Assembly (NCBI GenBank): GCA_004282745.1
Contig: SHMT01000007.1
Location: 1-64,000, forward strand
Direction of reading: 5' to 3'
From: Candidatus Scalindua sp. SCAELEC01
GTDB taxonomy: Bacteria > Planctomycetota > Brocadiia > Brocadiales > Scalinduaceae
Length of the DNA stretch: 64,000 nucleotides
Made by a program: the position numbers and the translations under genes. The notes beneath the pieces are model-generated. The model did not search any database, was not told the origin of the DNA, and saw only the letters and a program-made list of their open reading frames with translations. Every line of letters begins with the position of its first letter. Within the stretch, counting starts at the first letter, position 1. Of the stretch, positions 1-7,422 are shown piece after piece.

Positions 1-178
1 TCCCACCTTCACCCAGAAGAGAGGTGGGTGGCGGAGAAGGGAATAAAAAATACTCCTTAAGGTGAGCTTTATTACAATTAAATCTATGCTTTTCCTTATT
101 TTTACCCACACATTCTGTAAAAGAGCCTTTTTTATTAATAAATTTCATAAACCATCTCAACGTATTTAGTTCACCCAT
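1..178 (-). CDS. possible partial reading frame at left edge
   Basis: An ATG at 176-178 opens about 59 codons with no stop before the window edge, beginning MGELNTLRWFMKFINKKG. There is no clear ribosome binding site and no recognisable domain. The end near the edge reads FPSPPPTSLLGEGG, which looks like translated repeat DNA. It lies where a permease might follow the solute-binding protein gene, but it does not look like a permease. It is probably not a gene. Confidence 0.15.
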   Translation of the reverse strand, partial: MGELNTLRWFMKFINKKGSFTECVGKNKEKHRFNCNKAHLKEYFLFPSPPPTSLLGEGG

Positions 179-199
179 TTAAGACTTTTTCTTTTGGGC

Positions 200-1255
200 T
201 CATTTGATAAACAGCTCTTGACAAAACCTTCCCGCTTGTTCAATATTTTTTGTAACATCATAATAATCAATTTCCATTGCCTTGATCTGGGAAATGTCCG
301 GAATAGAGGATGGTCTTTGCACATTCTCTCGTAACGGCATTTGTGCTGATGTACTAAAGGCTAATGCGCTCTCAACCTCTTCGGTTAACAGATAGTCTAC
401 CAATTGCATCCCATTTTGAGGATTTGGTCCATTTTTAATAAGTGCGACAGTATTGGGTATTATTAACGTTCCAAAACCATCTTGGTCTGGGTAAATTATT
501 TTAACAGCACTCCCTTTCGTTATTGCCACATTTGCGTCATCAGTATCCGTAAACCCTATCGGGACTGTTCCCTCAACCACAAGATCTCTCGTTACAGAAT
601 TTCCGTTTACAACGACAACTTCATTATCAACCAACCGTTTCAAGAAGCTTTCAGCCTTTTCCTTTCCAAGAGAGGAATACAGGGCTGCTATGTGTGTTGC
701 CGTAGTACCGAAAAGAGGATATGCCATAGTAACTCTCCCCTTCCATTTTTGACCTGTTAACTCAAAAATAGATTCTGGAACATCCTTTTCTTTCAGTAAT
801 TTTGTATTATAGATAAGAACTCTTGCCCGCGCCGCAAAACCTGTCCACAAATAATCTGTATCCTTAAAAGCTTGTGGAAACTGTTCCCAATGGACTGATT
901 TATAGGGAGCTAAGATTCCCGCTTTCGCCAGATAAATTGTCCTGCTCACTTCGGAATTCCAAAAAACATCTGCCTTGGGGCGTCTCTTCTCCGCTAGTAA
1001 TCGGTTAACCAACCCCACTGTCTTTGCGGCCTCAACATCATAAAGGGCTTTTACCCGTATGCCGCTCTTTTCCTGAAAAGCCATCAAGATCGGTTCGCTA
1101 AATGTCTGATCTACTGATGTGTAAACGACAACCTCTTCTGCTGAAGACAGTGACGCTCTCATAAAGAGAAATACCAGTATCATTGTCACTACATAACGCG
1201 TATTCAATAGCGTATTGTTCATGAGATGTATTTTATTGTTCATTTCCTCTGCCAC
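200..1255 (-). CDS. ABC transporter solute-binding protein, iron(III)/family 1 type
   Basis: Periplasmic binding protein of the FutA/AfuA-like family 1 class. A hydrophobic signal (VVTMILVFLFMRASLSSAEE) is followed by VVVYTSVDQTFSEPIL, the family's typical first strand, and then 'PKADVFWNSE' and 'GTVPIGFTDTDDA' segments. The GTG start at 1255 is preferred because AAGGTGG lies four to five bases upstream; in-frame ATGs at 1243 and 1222 are less well placed. The gene overlaps the end of the upstream nucleotidyltransferase gene by 23 bp, so it is translated as the last visible gene of the RiPP operon. No ATP-binding or permease gene is visible. The ligand is inferred to be ferric iron or another anion; a role with the peptide product is only suggested by position. 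Confidence 0.85.
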   Translation of the reverse strand: MAEEMNNKIHLMNNTLLNTRYVVTMILVFLFMRASLSSAEEVVVYTSVDQTFSEPILMAFQEKSGIRVKALYDVEAAKTVGLVNRLLAEKRRPKADVFWNSEVSRTIYLAKAGILAPYKSVHWEQFPQAFKDTDYLWTGFAARARVLIYNTKLLKEKDVPESIFELTGQKWKGRVTMAYPLFGTTATHIAALYSSLGKEKAESFLKRLVDNEVVVVNGNSVTRDLVVEGTVPIGFTDTDDANVAITKGSAVKIIYPDQDGFGTLIIPNTVALIKNGPNPQNGMQLVDYLLTEEVESALAFSTSAQMPLRENVQRPSSIPDISQIKAMEIDYYDVTKNIEQAGRFCQELFIK

Positions 1256-2531
1256 TCATCCACCTTTTTAGGATGGCGTCTTCTTTGATGCGGGGGACCT
1301 CAAAGACTATCCTCCCATATCGAAAAAGAAGCATAAACGGACGAATCATGTAGTAGAGAAAGCGCCTTTTAGAGGAGAGGGGAATCGAATATCTCTGAGA
1401 CATAGATTCTCGGTCAGGAAATAGGTGACGGAGTAAAGTTCTTGCCTTTTCTTGAAAACTGTGAGACACTTGTGTTTGAATGATTTTGGGTGGTACTACT
1501 GAAAGAGAATCTTCTCGAATAAGGATTTTCCTACACATTATGGACACCACTTCTCTCTCTCCCCCCTTCGACGTAAACCCACTCAATATCTTACCGATCG
1601 TTCCACCATTCTCCTCCATGATCTTCTTCACAATGCAGAGGGTCATAAAAACGGGATTGGCAATTTGGTATTTCTCAGCCCTATCCCTCAGCCTATGCCA
1701 AGATATCTGATCGCTGAAGTGTTTAATAGTTTGATAGATATCATGTATCTGTATCAGTGCTCCTCTACTCGTAAAGCCTGCACCAAAACCTTGATATCGA
1801 TTTTGATACCGATGTTTTAAAAAATGGAGACAAAGGTGGAAGATGCAATCCTCTGGACTGAGGATACGTACAGGACGGCCTGAAATCTTGACCGCCATCG
1901 CTCCTCTCCTCCACTCCGCAATCATCTCGTTATCAAAGTCTCGGATTCGAGACGGATGTATTTTGTTCGCTATGTGCCAATGTATTTCTACCGGAACACT
2001 CTTTTCCTGATGGATATAGTTCATGTGGTGATGGCGATTCCTTTGATACCAACCAGAAGTTTCTCTCTCATCGAGAAAATAACCTGCTCCGTAAAGTATG
2101 CGTTCTGCATCGGGAAGAGCCTGTTTCTTTACGAGGAGATCAATATCACTCATCGGCCTTAACCCGATATCACCATACACCGTTTGAGCCAATGCGGCAC
2201 CCTTGAGTATAATAACTTCTATCCCTCCATTGTCAAACGCCTCTAAAATTCTTTCTAATTCTGCATACAGGCACATATTCCTGGCTACCGTATCGTAGTA
2301 AGCGGCCTTTACCTTTCCCATAAACTCTACGGGAATTGAGTCGGTTTTCTGGAACGACTTTAAAGAATTGTAGAGTAATGGCCCTATACCGTGCCAGGAT
2401 GCAGACGCCAAAATCTCGTCCCAATTAATGGAACCCTTTAGCAGCCCCTTTACCTTTGCCCTTGTATCCTCTGAAATTTCTGTTCGCGTACAGCTAAGCA
2501 AGAGCTGGTTTTCATAAGATAGATGCAACAT
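1233..2531 (-). CDS. nucleotidyltransferase family protein (NTP_transf_5 type)
   Basis: The 432-residue protein matches the uncharacterised nucleotidyltransferase family often found beside PqqD, B2 and HPr-kinase-like genes. The catalytic region is at residues 106-136: ILKGAALAQTVYGD, then RPMSDIDLLV with the metal-binding DxD at 129-131. A helical C-terminal half follows. It starts 9 bp after the B2 gene and overlaps the solute-binding protein gene, which indicates cotranscription. By family it should transfer a nucleotidyl group to a small molecule, sugar or peptide; the substrate is unknown. In this setting it may modify the RiPP or a carrier, which is inference. Confidence 0.8.
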   Translation of the reverse strand: MLHLSYENQLLLSCTRTEISEDTRAKVKGLLKGSINWDEILASASWHGIGPLLYNSLKSFQKTDSIPVEFMGKVKAAYYDTVARNMCLYAELERILEAFDNGGIEVIILKGAALAQTVYGDIGLRPMSDIDLLVKKQALPDAERILYGAGYFLDERETSGWYQRNRHHHMNYIHQEKSVPVEIHWHIANKIHPSRIRDFDNEMIAEWRRGAMAVKISGRPVRILSPEDCIFHLCLHFLKHRYQNRYQGFGAGFTSRGALIQIHDIYQTIKHFSDQISWHRLRDRAEKYQIANPVFMTLCIVKKIMEENGGTIGKILSGFTSKGGEREVVSIMCRKILIREDSLSVVPPKIIQTQVSHSFQEKARTLLRHLFPDRESMSQRYSIPLSSKRRFLYYMIRPFMLLFRYGRIVFEVPRIKEDAILKRWMSGRGNEQ

Positions 2532-2540
2532 AGATAGCTT

Positions 2541-3041
2541 TTAAAGATTAGCAAACGAAATACTCTCTTCCTCGGGGAAGATATACGTTACCTTGTAGCT
2601 CTTTACTACCTCGCTATTTTTTTCAAGAAAGATTTTTCCCTTATAAAGGAGCCATGCATGTCCCTCAAGTCTCTTTTGTGGAGAACCGGCCGGTAGTAAC
2701 ATTGTGTTAAATCTTACCCCAAAACAGATAGTCACCTCCATTCCGGACTTCCGTAAAAGGTGGTAGAGTACTAAAGATCGTTTCAGGCAGGGATTTTTAC
2801 CTGCCAGATATTTACGGCTCAGGATGTAGTCCGTAAACCGAACAACTTTATCCTGAAATTCCTCACTATCCGAACTCTTATTGATCTTCAAGGTTCTCGG
2901 TGTAAAAACTCTCATTAATCCCGGGAGAGAATAAAATCTCAGGACCAGAGGCAATGTGGTTATGATAAAGAGTATTTGTATAAAGATCCAGATATCTTCG
3001 ACTGTTTTGAAGTTTTTTCTCATTTTTTTGTAAACGTTCAC
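2541..3041 (-). CDS. lasso peptide B2-type leader protease (transglutaminase-like)
   Basis: 166 residues with a membrane-spanning N-terminus (IQILFIITTLPLVLRFY) and a transglutaminase-fold cysteine protease domain. The catalytic Cys is in NPCLKRSLVLYHLL (Cys85) and the His in LEGHAWLLYKG (His128), the two best conserved B2 motifs. B2 proteins cleave the leader peptide of lasso and related precursors after recognition by a PqqD-like B1 protein; here that B1 partner is the next gene upstream, 63 bp away. The annotated start is GTG at 3041 with a poor ribosome binding site; ATG at 3023 is an alternative. Between this gene and the PqqD gene lies a fragment of repeat family A. Confidence 0.82.
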   Translation of the reverse strand: MNVYKKMRKNFKTVEDIWIFIQILFIITTLPLVLRFYSLPGLMRVFTPRTLKINKSSDSEEFQDKVVRFTDYILSRKYLAGKNPCLKRSLVLYHLLRKSGMEVTICFGVRFNTMLLPAGSPQKRLEGHAWLLYKGKIFLEKNSEVVKSYKVTYIFPEEESISFANL

Positions 3042-3066
3042 CGCAGAGTTTTCTCTATTTTTTTGA

Positions 3067-3116
3067 ATGAGTGCTTGTACGGAAACCCTGTGTTTGAACG
3101 AAAACTACCCATCTAC
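3067..3116. repeat. repeat family A fragment
   Basis: About 50 bp match the terminal arm of family A (GTGCTTG, ACGGAAACCCTGTGTTTG, then AACTACCCATCTAC). The fragment overlaps the 3' end of the PqqD gene. The last codons and the TAG stop of that gene fall inside repeat sequence. Confidence 0.7.
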
Positions 3117-3392
3117 AACCTTTACTAATTTTTCACGAACAAGCTCAGAAATAAGAGCGAGAACACTTTCCCTTGCCTTTTCAGGTGAAACATCAAACTC
3201 TTCCAGAAGCTTTGTCCCTATCTCATCAAGCGTTAAATCTGCACTCAACAGTCCCCAAATATGGACTCCTGTCTCATTGAGGGTAAAGTACGCCTTGGTC
3301 CCCAGATGAAGGAGAACGGCCTCTTTCCCCTCCTCTAATTCCGTTACCACAACATCTGTATCGGGTTTCACTTTCTGATGTAACTCTATCAT
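3105..3392 (-). CDS. PqqD-family RiPP leader-binding protein (RRE, B1-like)
   Basis: 95-residue PqqD-like protein. The region AVLLHLGTKAYFTLNETGVHIWGLL is the PqqD signature (beta strands followed by LNxTGxxIW), and the C-terminal half forms the expected helices (LDEIGTKLLEEFDVSPEKARESV). PqqD domains bind RiPP leader peptides and present them to processing enzymes; in lasso systems a free-standing copy is the B1 protein that partners the B2 protease, which follows here. The leader motif it would bind is present in the precursor at 7423-7596. The C-terminus KVVDG and stop codon are encoded in a fragment of repeat A, so the original end may have been altered. Confidence 0.85.
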   Translation of the reverse strand: MIELHQKVKPDTDVVVTELEEGKEAVLLHLGTKAYFTLNETGVHIWGLLSADLTLDEIGTKLLEEFDVSPEKARESVLALISELVREKLVKVVDG

Positions 3393-3418
3393 TAATAGTA
3401 CCTCTTTAAAATATGTTC

Positions 3419-3864
3419 AGCCACGAATGAACACGAACAATCACGAATCATAATATGATAATTCAAATAACGATCCTTTCGTATTCAAGCCGTTCTTTGC
3501 CAAAATTTAGGATAATTACCAACTTTAAGCCAGTAGCTTTTAAATAATTTAGTGATTGAGCTATATGAGCATTTGTAATTTTCTCTACTGATTTAAGCTC
3601 TAAAATAATTTTGTTCTCAACCAAAATATCTGTACAGTATTTTCCAACTATTTCTTTTTCGAAATATACCGTTATTGGTTCTTGTTGCTTTGATTCAATC
3701 CTCTCTCGTTGAAGTAATACCATCGAAGCATTCTCATAGACCTTTTCTAAGAATCCAAAACCAAGTTTATTATGTACCTGCATCGCTAATCCAACAATTT
3801 TGTATGACAAATCTTTATATAAAATTTTGTTATCATTCGTGTTCATTCGAGTAGATTCGTGGCT
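3419..3864. repeat. inverted repeats flanking the GxxExxY cassette
   Basis: 31-bp imperfect inverted repeats at 3419-3449 and 3834-3864 both begin AGCCACGAAT from the outside and contain GAACACGAA. They bracket the single GxxExxY gene, and the gene's start codon lies within the right-hand repeat. This looks like a single-gene cassette inserted between the radical SAM and PqqD genes. Confidence 0.7.
3463..3846 (-). CDS. GxxExxY protein (PDDEXK_3 nuclease-like family)
   Basis: 127 residues with the name-giving motif GFLEKVY (31-37), the upstream AMQVHNKLG helix, and a PDDEXK-like core with Asp73 and Glu83-x-Lys85. The family is widespread in environmental bacteria, often in multiple copies flanked by short repeats; its cellular role is not established. 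Here it is flanked by inverted repeats, lies in the same orientation as the RiPP genes and is not expected to act in peptide maturation. A second, broken member of the family lies at 42475-42663. Confidence 0.85.
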   Translation of the reverse strand: MNTNDNKILYKDLSYKIVGLAMQVHNKLGFGFLEKVYENASMVLLQRERIESKQQEPITVYFEKEIVGKYCTDILVENKIILELKSVEKITNAHIAQSLNYLKATGLKLVIILNFGKERLEYERIVI

Positions 3865-3871
3865 AAACTAT

Positions 3872-4870
3872 TTATACCTTCCAAACAAGACTCGACCAGG
3901 GACTTTCGTGGTCATCTTTCAGCCAATCGACTTTATCAAAATAATTTAAACAATAGAAGCAGGGAAAATAGTCAGAATCTCGGAATTCACCCTTACCGTA
4001 GCGTTCGCGCTTATCCTGGTGAAAGGTTTTATTCAAATGAATAAAACCTTTCTGTGCCTCTGCAAAACTCATCGTATCTAAGTTACCAATTATGTCACCC
4101 TCTATTGCACCGTTTCCGTAACCGGACAGATGACAGCATAAGGTGACATTACCCCTCCAGTCAATGTTCAACTCCTTTGACTGAAGCGGACTGCAGGGGA
4201 AGAGGTTGGTCGTATGATATCCAGGAGCCATGATTATGGGCATGGGAAAGGATTGTTGAAGTTCTCCGATTATACCCTCGATCACCACACACTCCTCAGG
4301 AGAAAGAGAAAGACCTTTTTCAACATTCCCGGGTGTCGGCATGAGATGGCAAAACCTCAACCCACGACTCCCCAGCTTCGTTGCAAGCTCAGCCATCTCC
4401 TTTAATTCTCCCTTATTGTATGACATAACGGTCGTATTAATGGTAAAGGGGATATCTTTTACCATGCAGATACTAAAAGCCTTCATGAGTCGACGATATG
4501 CCCCCCTCCCTCGCACCCTATCGTGCACCTCCTCCCTGGCACTATCCAGACTAAACGTAATACCTCTCAGTCTGTCACGATAGGGAAGTAACTGGCTATA
4601 CATCTCAACAAAATTCCATCCGTTTGTGACAAAGCCAAAGTTATATCCCGCTTCATACACATTCTTGAGAATCTCATTGAATCGGGGGTGAAGTGTCGGT
4701 TCTCCTCCCGTAAAAGAGAGGTGATCAAAACCGTGCTCCTTGCAGTTTTGGAGGATCTTATCCAGAATCTCCAACTTTAGGCTTTGACCATCACTACTAT
4801 GTCTACCTTCCATGCAGTGCTGACAACTTAAATTACAGTGATTTGTTAGTTCGATTACGATACTTGGCAT
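3872..4870 (-). CDS. radical SAM protein with C-terminal Cys-rich (SPASM-like) region
   Basis: 332 residues. The CxxxCxxC motif that binds the SAM-cleaving 4Fe-4S cluster is at Cys12, Cys16 and Cys19 (HCNLSCQHC), followed by GGEP at 55-58. The C-terminal third has Cys residues in FPCSP, CCHLSG and CFYC, consistent with an auxiliary cluster as in SPASM/twitch RiPP maturases. Such enzymes install crosslinks, epimerise residues or otherwise modify peptides, with leader binding by PqqD; the PqqD gene follows after an inserted cassette. It is the best candidate for the main modifying enzyme of this locus because no lasso cyclase is present. No paired peptide motif proves the chemistry. Confidence 0.85.
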   Translation of the reverse strand: MPSIVIELTNHCNLSCQHCMEGRHSSDGQSLKLEILDKILQNCKEHGFDHLSFTGGEPTLHPRFNEILKNVYEAGYNFGFVTNGWNFVEMYSQLLPYRDRLRGITFSLDSAREEVHDRVRGRGAYRRLMKAFSICMVKDIPFTINTTVMSYNKGELKEMAELATKLGSRGLRFCHLMPTPGNVEKGLSLSPEECVVIEGIIGELQQSFPMPIIMAPGYHTTNLFPCSPLQSKELNIDWRGNVTLCCHLSGYGNGAIEGDIIGNLDTMSFAEAQKGFIHLNKTFHQDKRERYGKGEFRDSDYFPCFYCLNYFDKVDWLKDDHESPWSSLVWKV

Positions 4871-4884
4871 TTAATGTAAATCCC

Positions 4885-5374
4885 AATTTCTAATATCTAA
4901 ATCCTAAATAAATTCAAAATCACAATATTTAAAGCCAAAACGCTTTTATCAAAATATTGCCTCCTATTACCATTATTTAGATTTTTCTAATATAGCTCCA
5001 AATATTTTCGTAAGCTCATTAGATTCCTGAATTAGGATTTTCTGTTCTTTTTCAAATTCTTTGATACAATTAATAAGTTTCAACCAATAACGACTTTCCT
5101 TCGCTTCCTTACGACATATTTTAATCCTCATAATGAAATCTTTTTTGCTTAGAGATTCGTTAGCTTCAATATAATTTGCTCCTACCGAACCCGCCGATCT
5201 AACCAATTGTTTACTGATTTCAATATTAGTTAAAGATTTCGGTGTATTGTTAACCAATGCAATAACATCTTTAGCAAATTTGAATGTTCTGTCCTCTAGG
5301 TCGTAATGTTTTGAACTTTGTATTTTATCATTTGACATTGTTTAGGATTTAGTGCTTAGATTTTAGAATTTATA
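4885..5374. repeat. inverted AT-rich repeats flanking the four-helix-bundle cassette
   Basis: AT-rich sequences at about 4885-4914 and 5341-5374 are inverted copies built on CTAAATCCTAAA and AATTTCTAA. They bracket the single four-helix-bundle gene between the GNAT and radical SAM genes, the same arrangement as the GxxExxY cassette. Confidence 0.6.
4973..5338 (-). CDS. four helix bundle protein (23S intervening-sequence family)
   Basis: 121 residues with the family pattern: DRTFKFAKDVIALV, ISKQLVRSAGSVGANYIEANESLSKKDF, then KICRKEAKESRYWLKLI. The family was first found encoded in 23S rRNA intervening sequences and forms small pentameric four-helix bundles of unknown function. The gene is flanked by inverted AT-rich repeats and appears to be a self-contained cassette inserted in the RiPP operon. 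A biosynthetic role is unlikely. Confidence 0.85.
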   Translation of the reverse strand: MSNDKIQSSKHYDLEDRTFKFAKDVIALVNNTPKSLTNIEISKQLVRSAGSVGANYIEANESLSKKDFIMRIKICRKEAKESRYWLKLINCIKEFEKEQKILIQESNELTKIFGAILEKSK

Positions 5375-5408
5375 ATAATAAATTGGTTCTATGAACACGC
5401 TTGGCATT

Positions 5409-5969
5409 TTATTTTCCCCTGTTTTGGATATTAATTTCTTTGGTCAAAGAGATTCTGAATGTATCAAAACCAAATTTCTTCCAGAACAGCTCTCCCTCTT
5501 TGTTGTGGGCAGTAAGGGACAATTCAATACGTCGAATCTTTCTCGATTGGAACCATTTCAATGCATCGTTAACTAACTGCCTCCCAATACCCCTCCTGCG
5601 AAAGGATGGTACAACAAAACACTCTTCGATAACGCCCCACTGCATTGGTTTGATTGGTAAGGTTGTTCTCTTTTTCACACCATAGCGGATCCTGGAAAAA
5701 ATGGATTGCCGCTGGGCATTTACCGTGTAACTATTGATCCTGATATCGATAAAGCCTCCTAACGCACCACAGTACTCACAAACCAAAATGGAGCCATTAC
5801 TTCGCCTTAACTTTTTTTCTACATAACAACTCCAATCAAAATGTGGTACCAATTCGTAGTATTGGGCCAGTTTCTGGTGATACTCTATCTCTTGTTGATA
5901 AAGGTCCGAGAGATGAGGAATATCTTTCTCTGTCGCCTTCCGAATCTCCATTCTCTTACTAGGGTTCAT
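5409..5969 (-). CDS. GNAT family N-acetyltransferase
   Basis: 186 residues with the GNAT acetyl-CoA-binding signature RRRGIG at 124-129, preceded by the strand VIEECFVVPSF and followed by a C-terminal strand-helix (IELSLTAHNKEGELFWKKFGF). The start ATG overlaps the stop of the HPr-kinase-like gene by 4 bp (ATGA), so the two are translationally coupled and probably work together. GNAT enzymes acylate amines; in a RiPP locus this could modify a Lys or a freed N-terminus of the product, which is inference from context. Confidence 0.85.
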   Translation of the reverse strand: MNPSKRMEIRKATEKDIPHLSDLYQQEIEYHQKLAQYYELVPHFDWSCYVEKKLRRSNGSILVCEYCGALGGFIDIRINSYTVNAQRQSIFSRIRYGVKKRTTLPIKPMQWGVIEECFVVPSFRRRGIGRQLVNDALKWFQSRKIRRIELSLTAHNKEGELFWKKFGFDTFRISLTKEINIQNRGK

Positions 5970-6958
5970 TCTTTAGGTCTTGGCACTATCCCTGATAATA
6001 CTTCCGTAATCTTCTCCGGTTCTTCATACAAATCTCGCCCTGCAAAGAGTTGATAACAATCCGTCTGGGATACTAGCAGCTTAAGTATCTCAATTTGCAT
6101 AGCCACTATTGCCTTATCCAGCATGATCCCACCACTATTTTCAATAAGCATGATCAAGCCCTTACTCTTCTCAATTTGGCTTATATGACTTTTACCCTGA
6201 GACACTATCTTTGGAAAGATAAGTACCCTGGGAAAGCAACTGTTCAAATGCCCATCAGGGTATAACAAATTAATATCCAAAAACCTCTTATGGCCATTCA
6301 GAGAGTGTGGTACCATAGGATTATCGAGGTCTGGATAGAGAACTGATAAATGTGGATCAAATGAAAATCCCTTTTGAAAGGCTAGGGCCTCTATGCCATC
6401 TGAACGGTGTCTAATGAGGTTAACGTCATCTGATAGATACCCCCATCCCTGTCTAATTAAGCTAAGTGCCGCAGTAGATTTACCGCTGCCACTGCCTCCC
6501 AGAAATAGAATACCAAAATCGTCTTTCACTAAACCATTTGCATGAAGTGCATATAGTCCGTGATTACGAAAAAGCCACAAAAGGGAAAGCATAAGAAACT
6601 CCTGTTGGTATTTAGGGGGGCTCTCCCAAAAATGGGGATCGATAGAGCCATTTCCTCTGCTACAGGCAAGGTTTAGTTTGAAGATAGAATTCCCCCTTAC
6701 TAAATAGCAGAAATCTCCGTCCTGTAAAACACGCAGGGAAGGAGAGTCACAAAGCACCTGCGCTCTCTCAGGGACTTTAAAAAGAGAATTTTCCCTTTCA
6801 AACCTCAGAGTTATATCAGGAGAGTTAGAAATAGAACCATTTCTTGTCATAAAGAAACAATCCTCAATAGCACCAATAACCCTTTCCCCAAGTCGTCTAT
6901 CTTTGCACTCGACCTGCAAGTTTGTATGAGAAATAGAAAAAGACCCTAAAACACTCAT
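5966..6958 (-). CDS. HPr kinase/phosphorylase-like P-loop protein of RiPP type
   Basis: 330 residues. The C-terminal half contains the HprK-like ATP site: LHANGLV (139-144), Walker A GGSGSGKST (154-162) and YLSDDVNLI (174-182). The N-terminal half is divergent. HprK-like proteins in lasso peptide loci phosphorylate a Ser near the C-terminus of the precursor; here the precursor ends in F-S-P, giving a possible target Ser. The gene starts 24 bp after a strong hairpin terminator and has no clear ribosome binding site, so expression should be low relative to the precursor. It overlaps the GNAT gene by 4 bp. Confidence 0.8.
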   Translation of the reverse strand: MSVLGSFSISHTNLQVECKDRRLGERVIGAIEDCFFMTRNGSISNSPDITLRFERENSLFKVPERAQVLCDSPSLRVLQDGDFCYLVRGNSIFKLNLACSRGNGSIDPHFWESPPKYQQEFLMLSLLWLFRNHGLYALHANGLVKDDFGILFLGGSGSGKSTAALSLIRQGWGYLSDDVNLIRHRSDGIEALAFQKGFSFDPHLSVLYPDLDNPMVPHSLNGHKRFLDINLLYPDGHLNSCFPRVLIFPKIVSQGKSHISQIEKSKGLIMLIENSGGIMLDKAIVAMQIEILKLLVSQTDCYQLFAGRDLYEEPEKITEVLSGIVPRPKE

Positions 6959-6981
6959 TCTAATAGATGAACATAGTAGAT

Positions 6982-7012
6982 AAAAAAAAGGGGCGAGGTT
7001 AAACCTCGCCCC
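6982..7012 (-). terminator. intrinsic terminator between precursor and enzyme genes
   Basis: Perfect 9-bp GC-rich stem (GGGGCGAGG / CCTCGCCCC, 5-nt loop) at 6990-7012, followed on the minus strand by eight T residues. It would end most precursor transcripts and let a fraction read into the HprK-like gene. Confidence 0.85.
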
Positions 7013-7019
7013 TTATATA

Positions 7020-7422
7020 TTAATATATCACTAGATAATATTTTAGGCTTCTCTCAGCTTTGGACCCAACTTGGTCGAGCCAGAAACAAACAAATTTTCT
7101 CATGTGAACTGTCTCGACCGGGTTGCCAAATAAACATCTACCGCTTTCGAACCTGTCCCAGACCGCAGGGCGAATCGCACCAGCGCAGGCTTTCCCTTAA
7201 GGTATAAAAAAATAGCTAAACAGTTTTTCTTCCTACGTAAAAGGTGTAGTAGGAGTCTCAACGGTAATAGTTTCTCTGCCCGGTGAATCCGTTTGCCAGC
7301 CCCCGTCCGTCCACCTAAATGACGTGGTCGGGCAGGAACCGCACGAGCGGGCGATACACATTCTAGCGGGGACGGGCAGTCAAAAAAGAAAAAATCGCCG
7401 ACTGAGAGACTAAGTTGTAAGA
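7020..7422 (-). other. GC-rich region with RNA-structure potential downstream of the precursor
   Basis: About 400 bp between the precursor stop and the terminator, richer in GC than its surroundings in the middle part. Complementary segments include 7302-7308 with 7370-7376 (CCCGTCC/GGACGGG), 7276-7282 with 7329-7335 (CTGCCCG/CGGGCAG), 7339-7342 with 7347-7350, and GGTCGAG near 7073 with CTCGACC near 7112. The first two pairs interleave, so they form either a pseudoknot or alternative structures. No known RNA family was recognised. Confidence 0.4.
7233..7361 (-). CDS. possible 42-residue peptide gene
   Basis: An ATG at 7359-7361 opens MCIARSCGSCPTTSFRWTDG and continues to a peptide ending in VETPTTPFT. 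It lacks a ribosome binding site and is in the GC-rich structured region. It could be a second short product of the precursor transcript or a chance frame. Its position and Cys/Thr-rich composition make it worth noting but not firm. Confidence 0.2.
   Translation of the reverse strand: MCIARSCGSCPTTSFRWTDGGWQTDSPGRETITVETPTTPFT

Noticed and set aside
7140-7200. tRNA-like sequence with GGTTCGAAA
   Set aside because: The flanking stem for a T arm does not pair and no acceptor stem is present.
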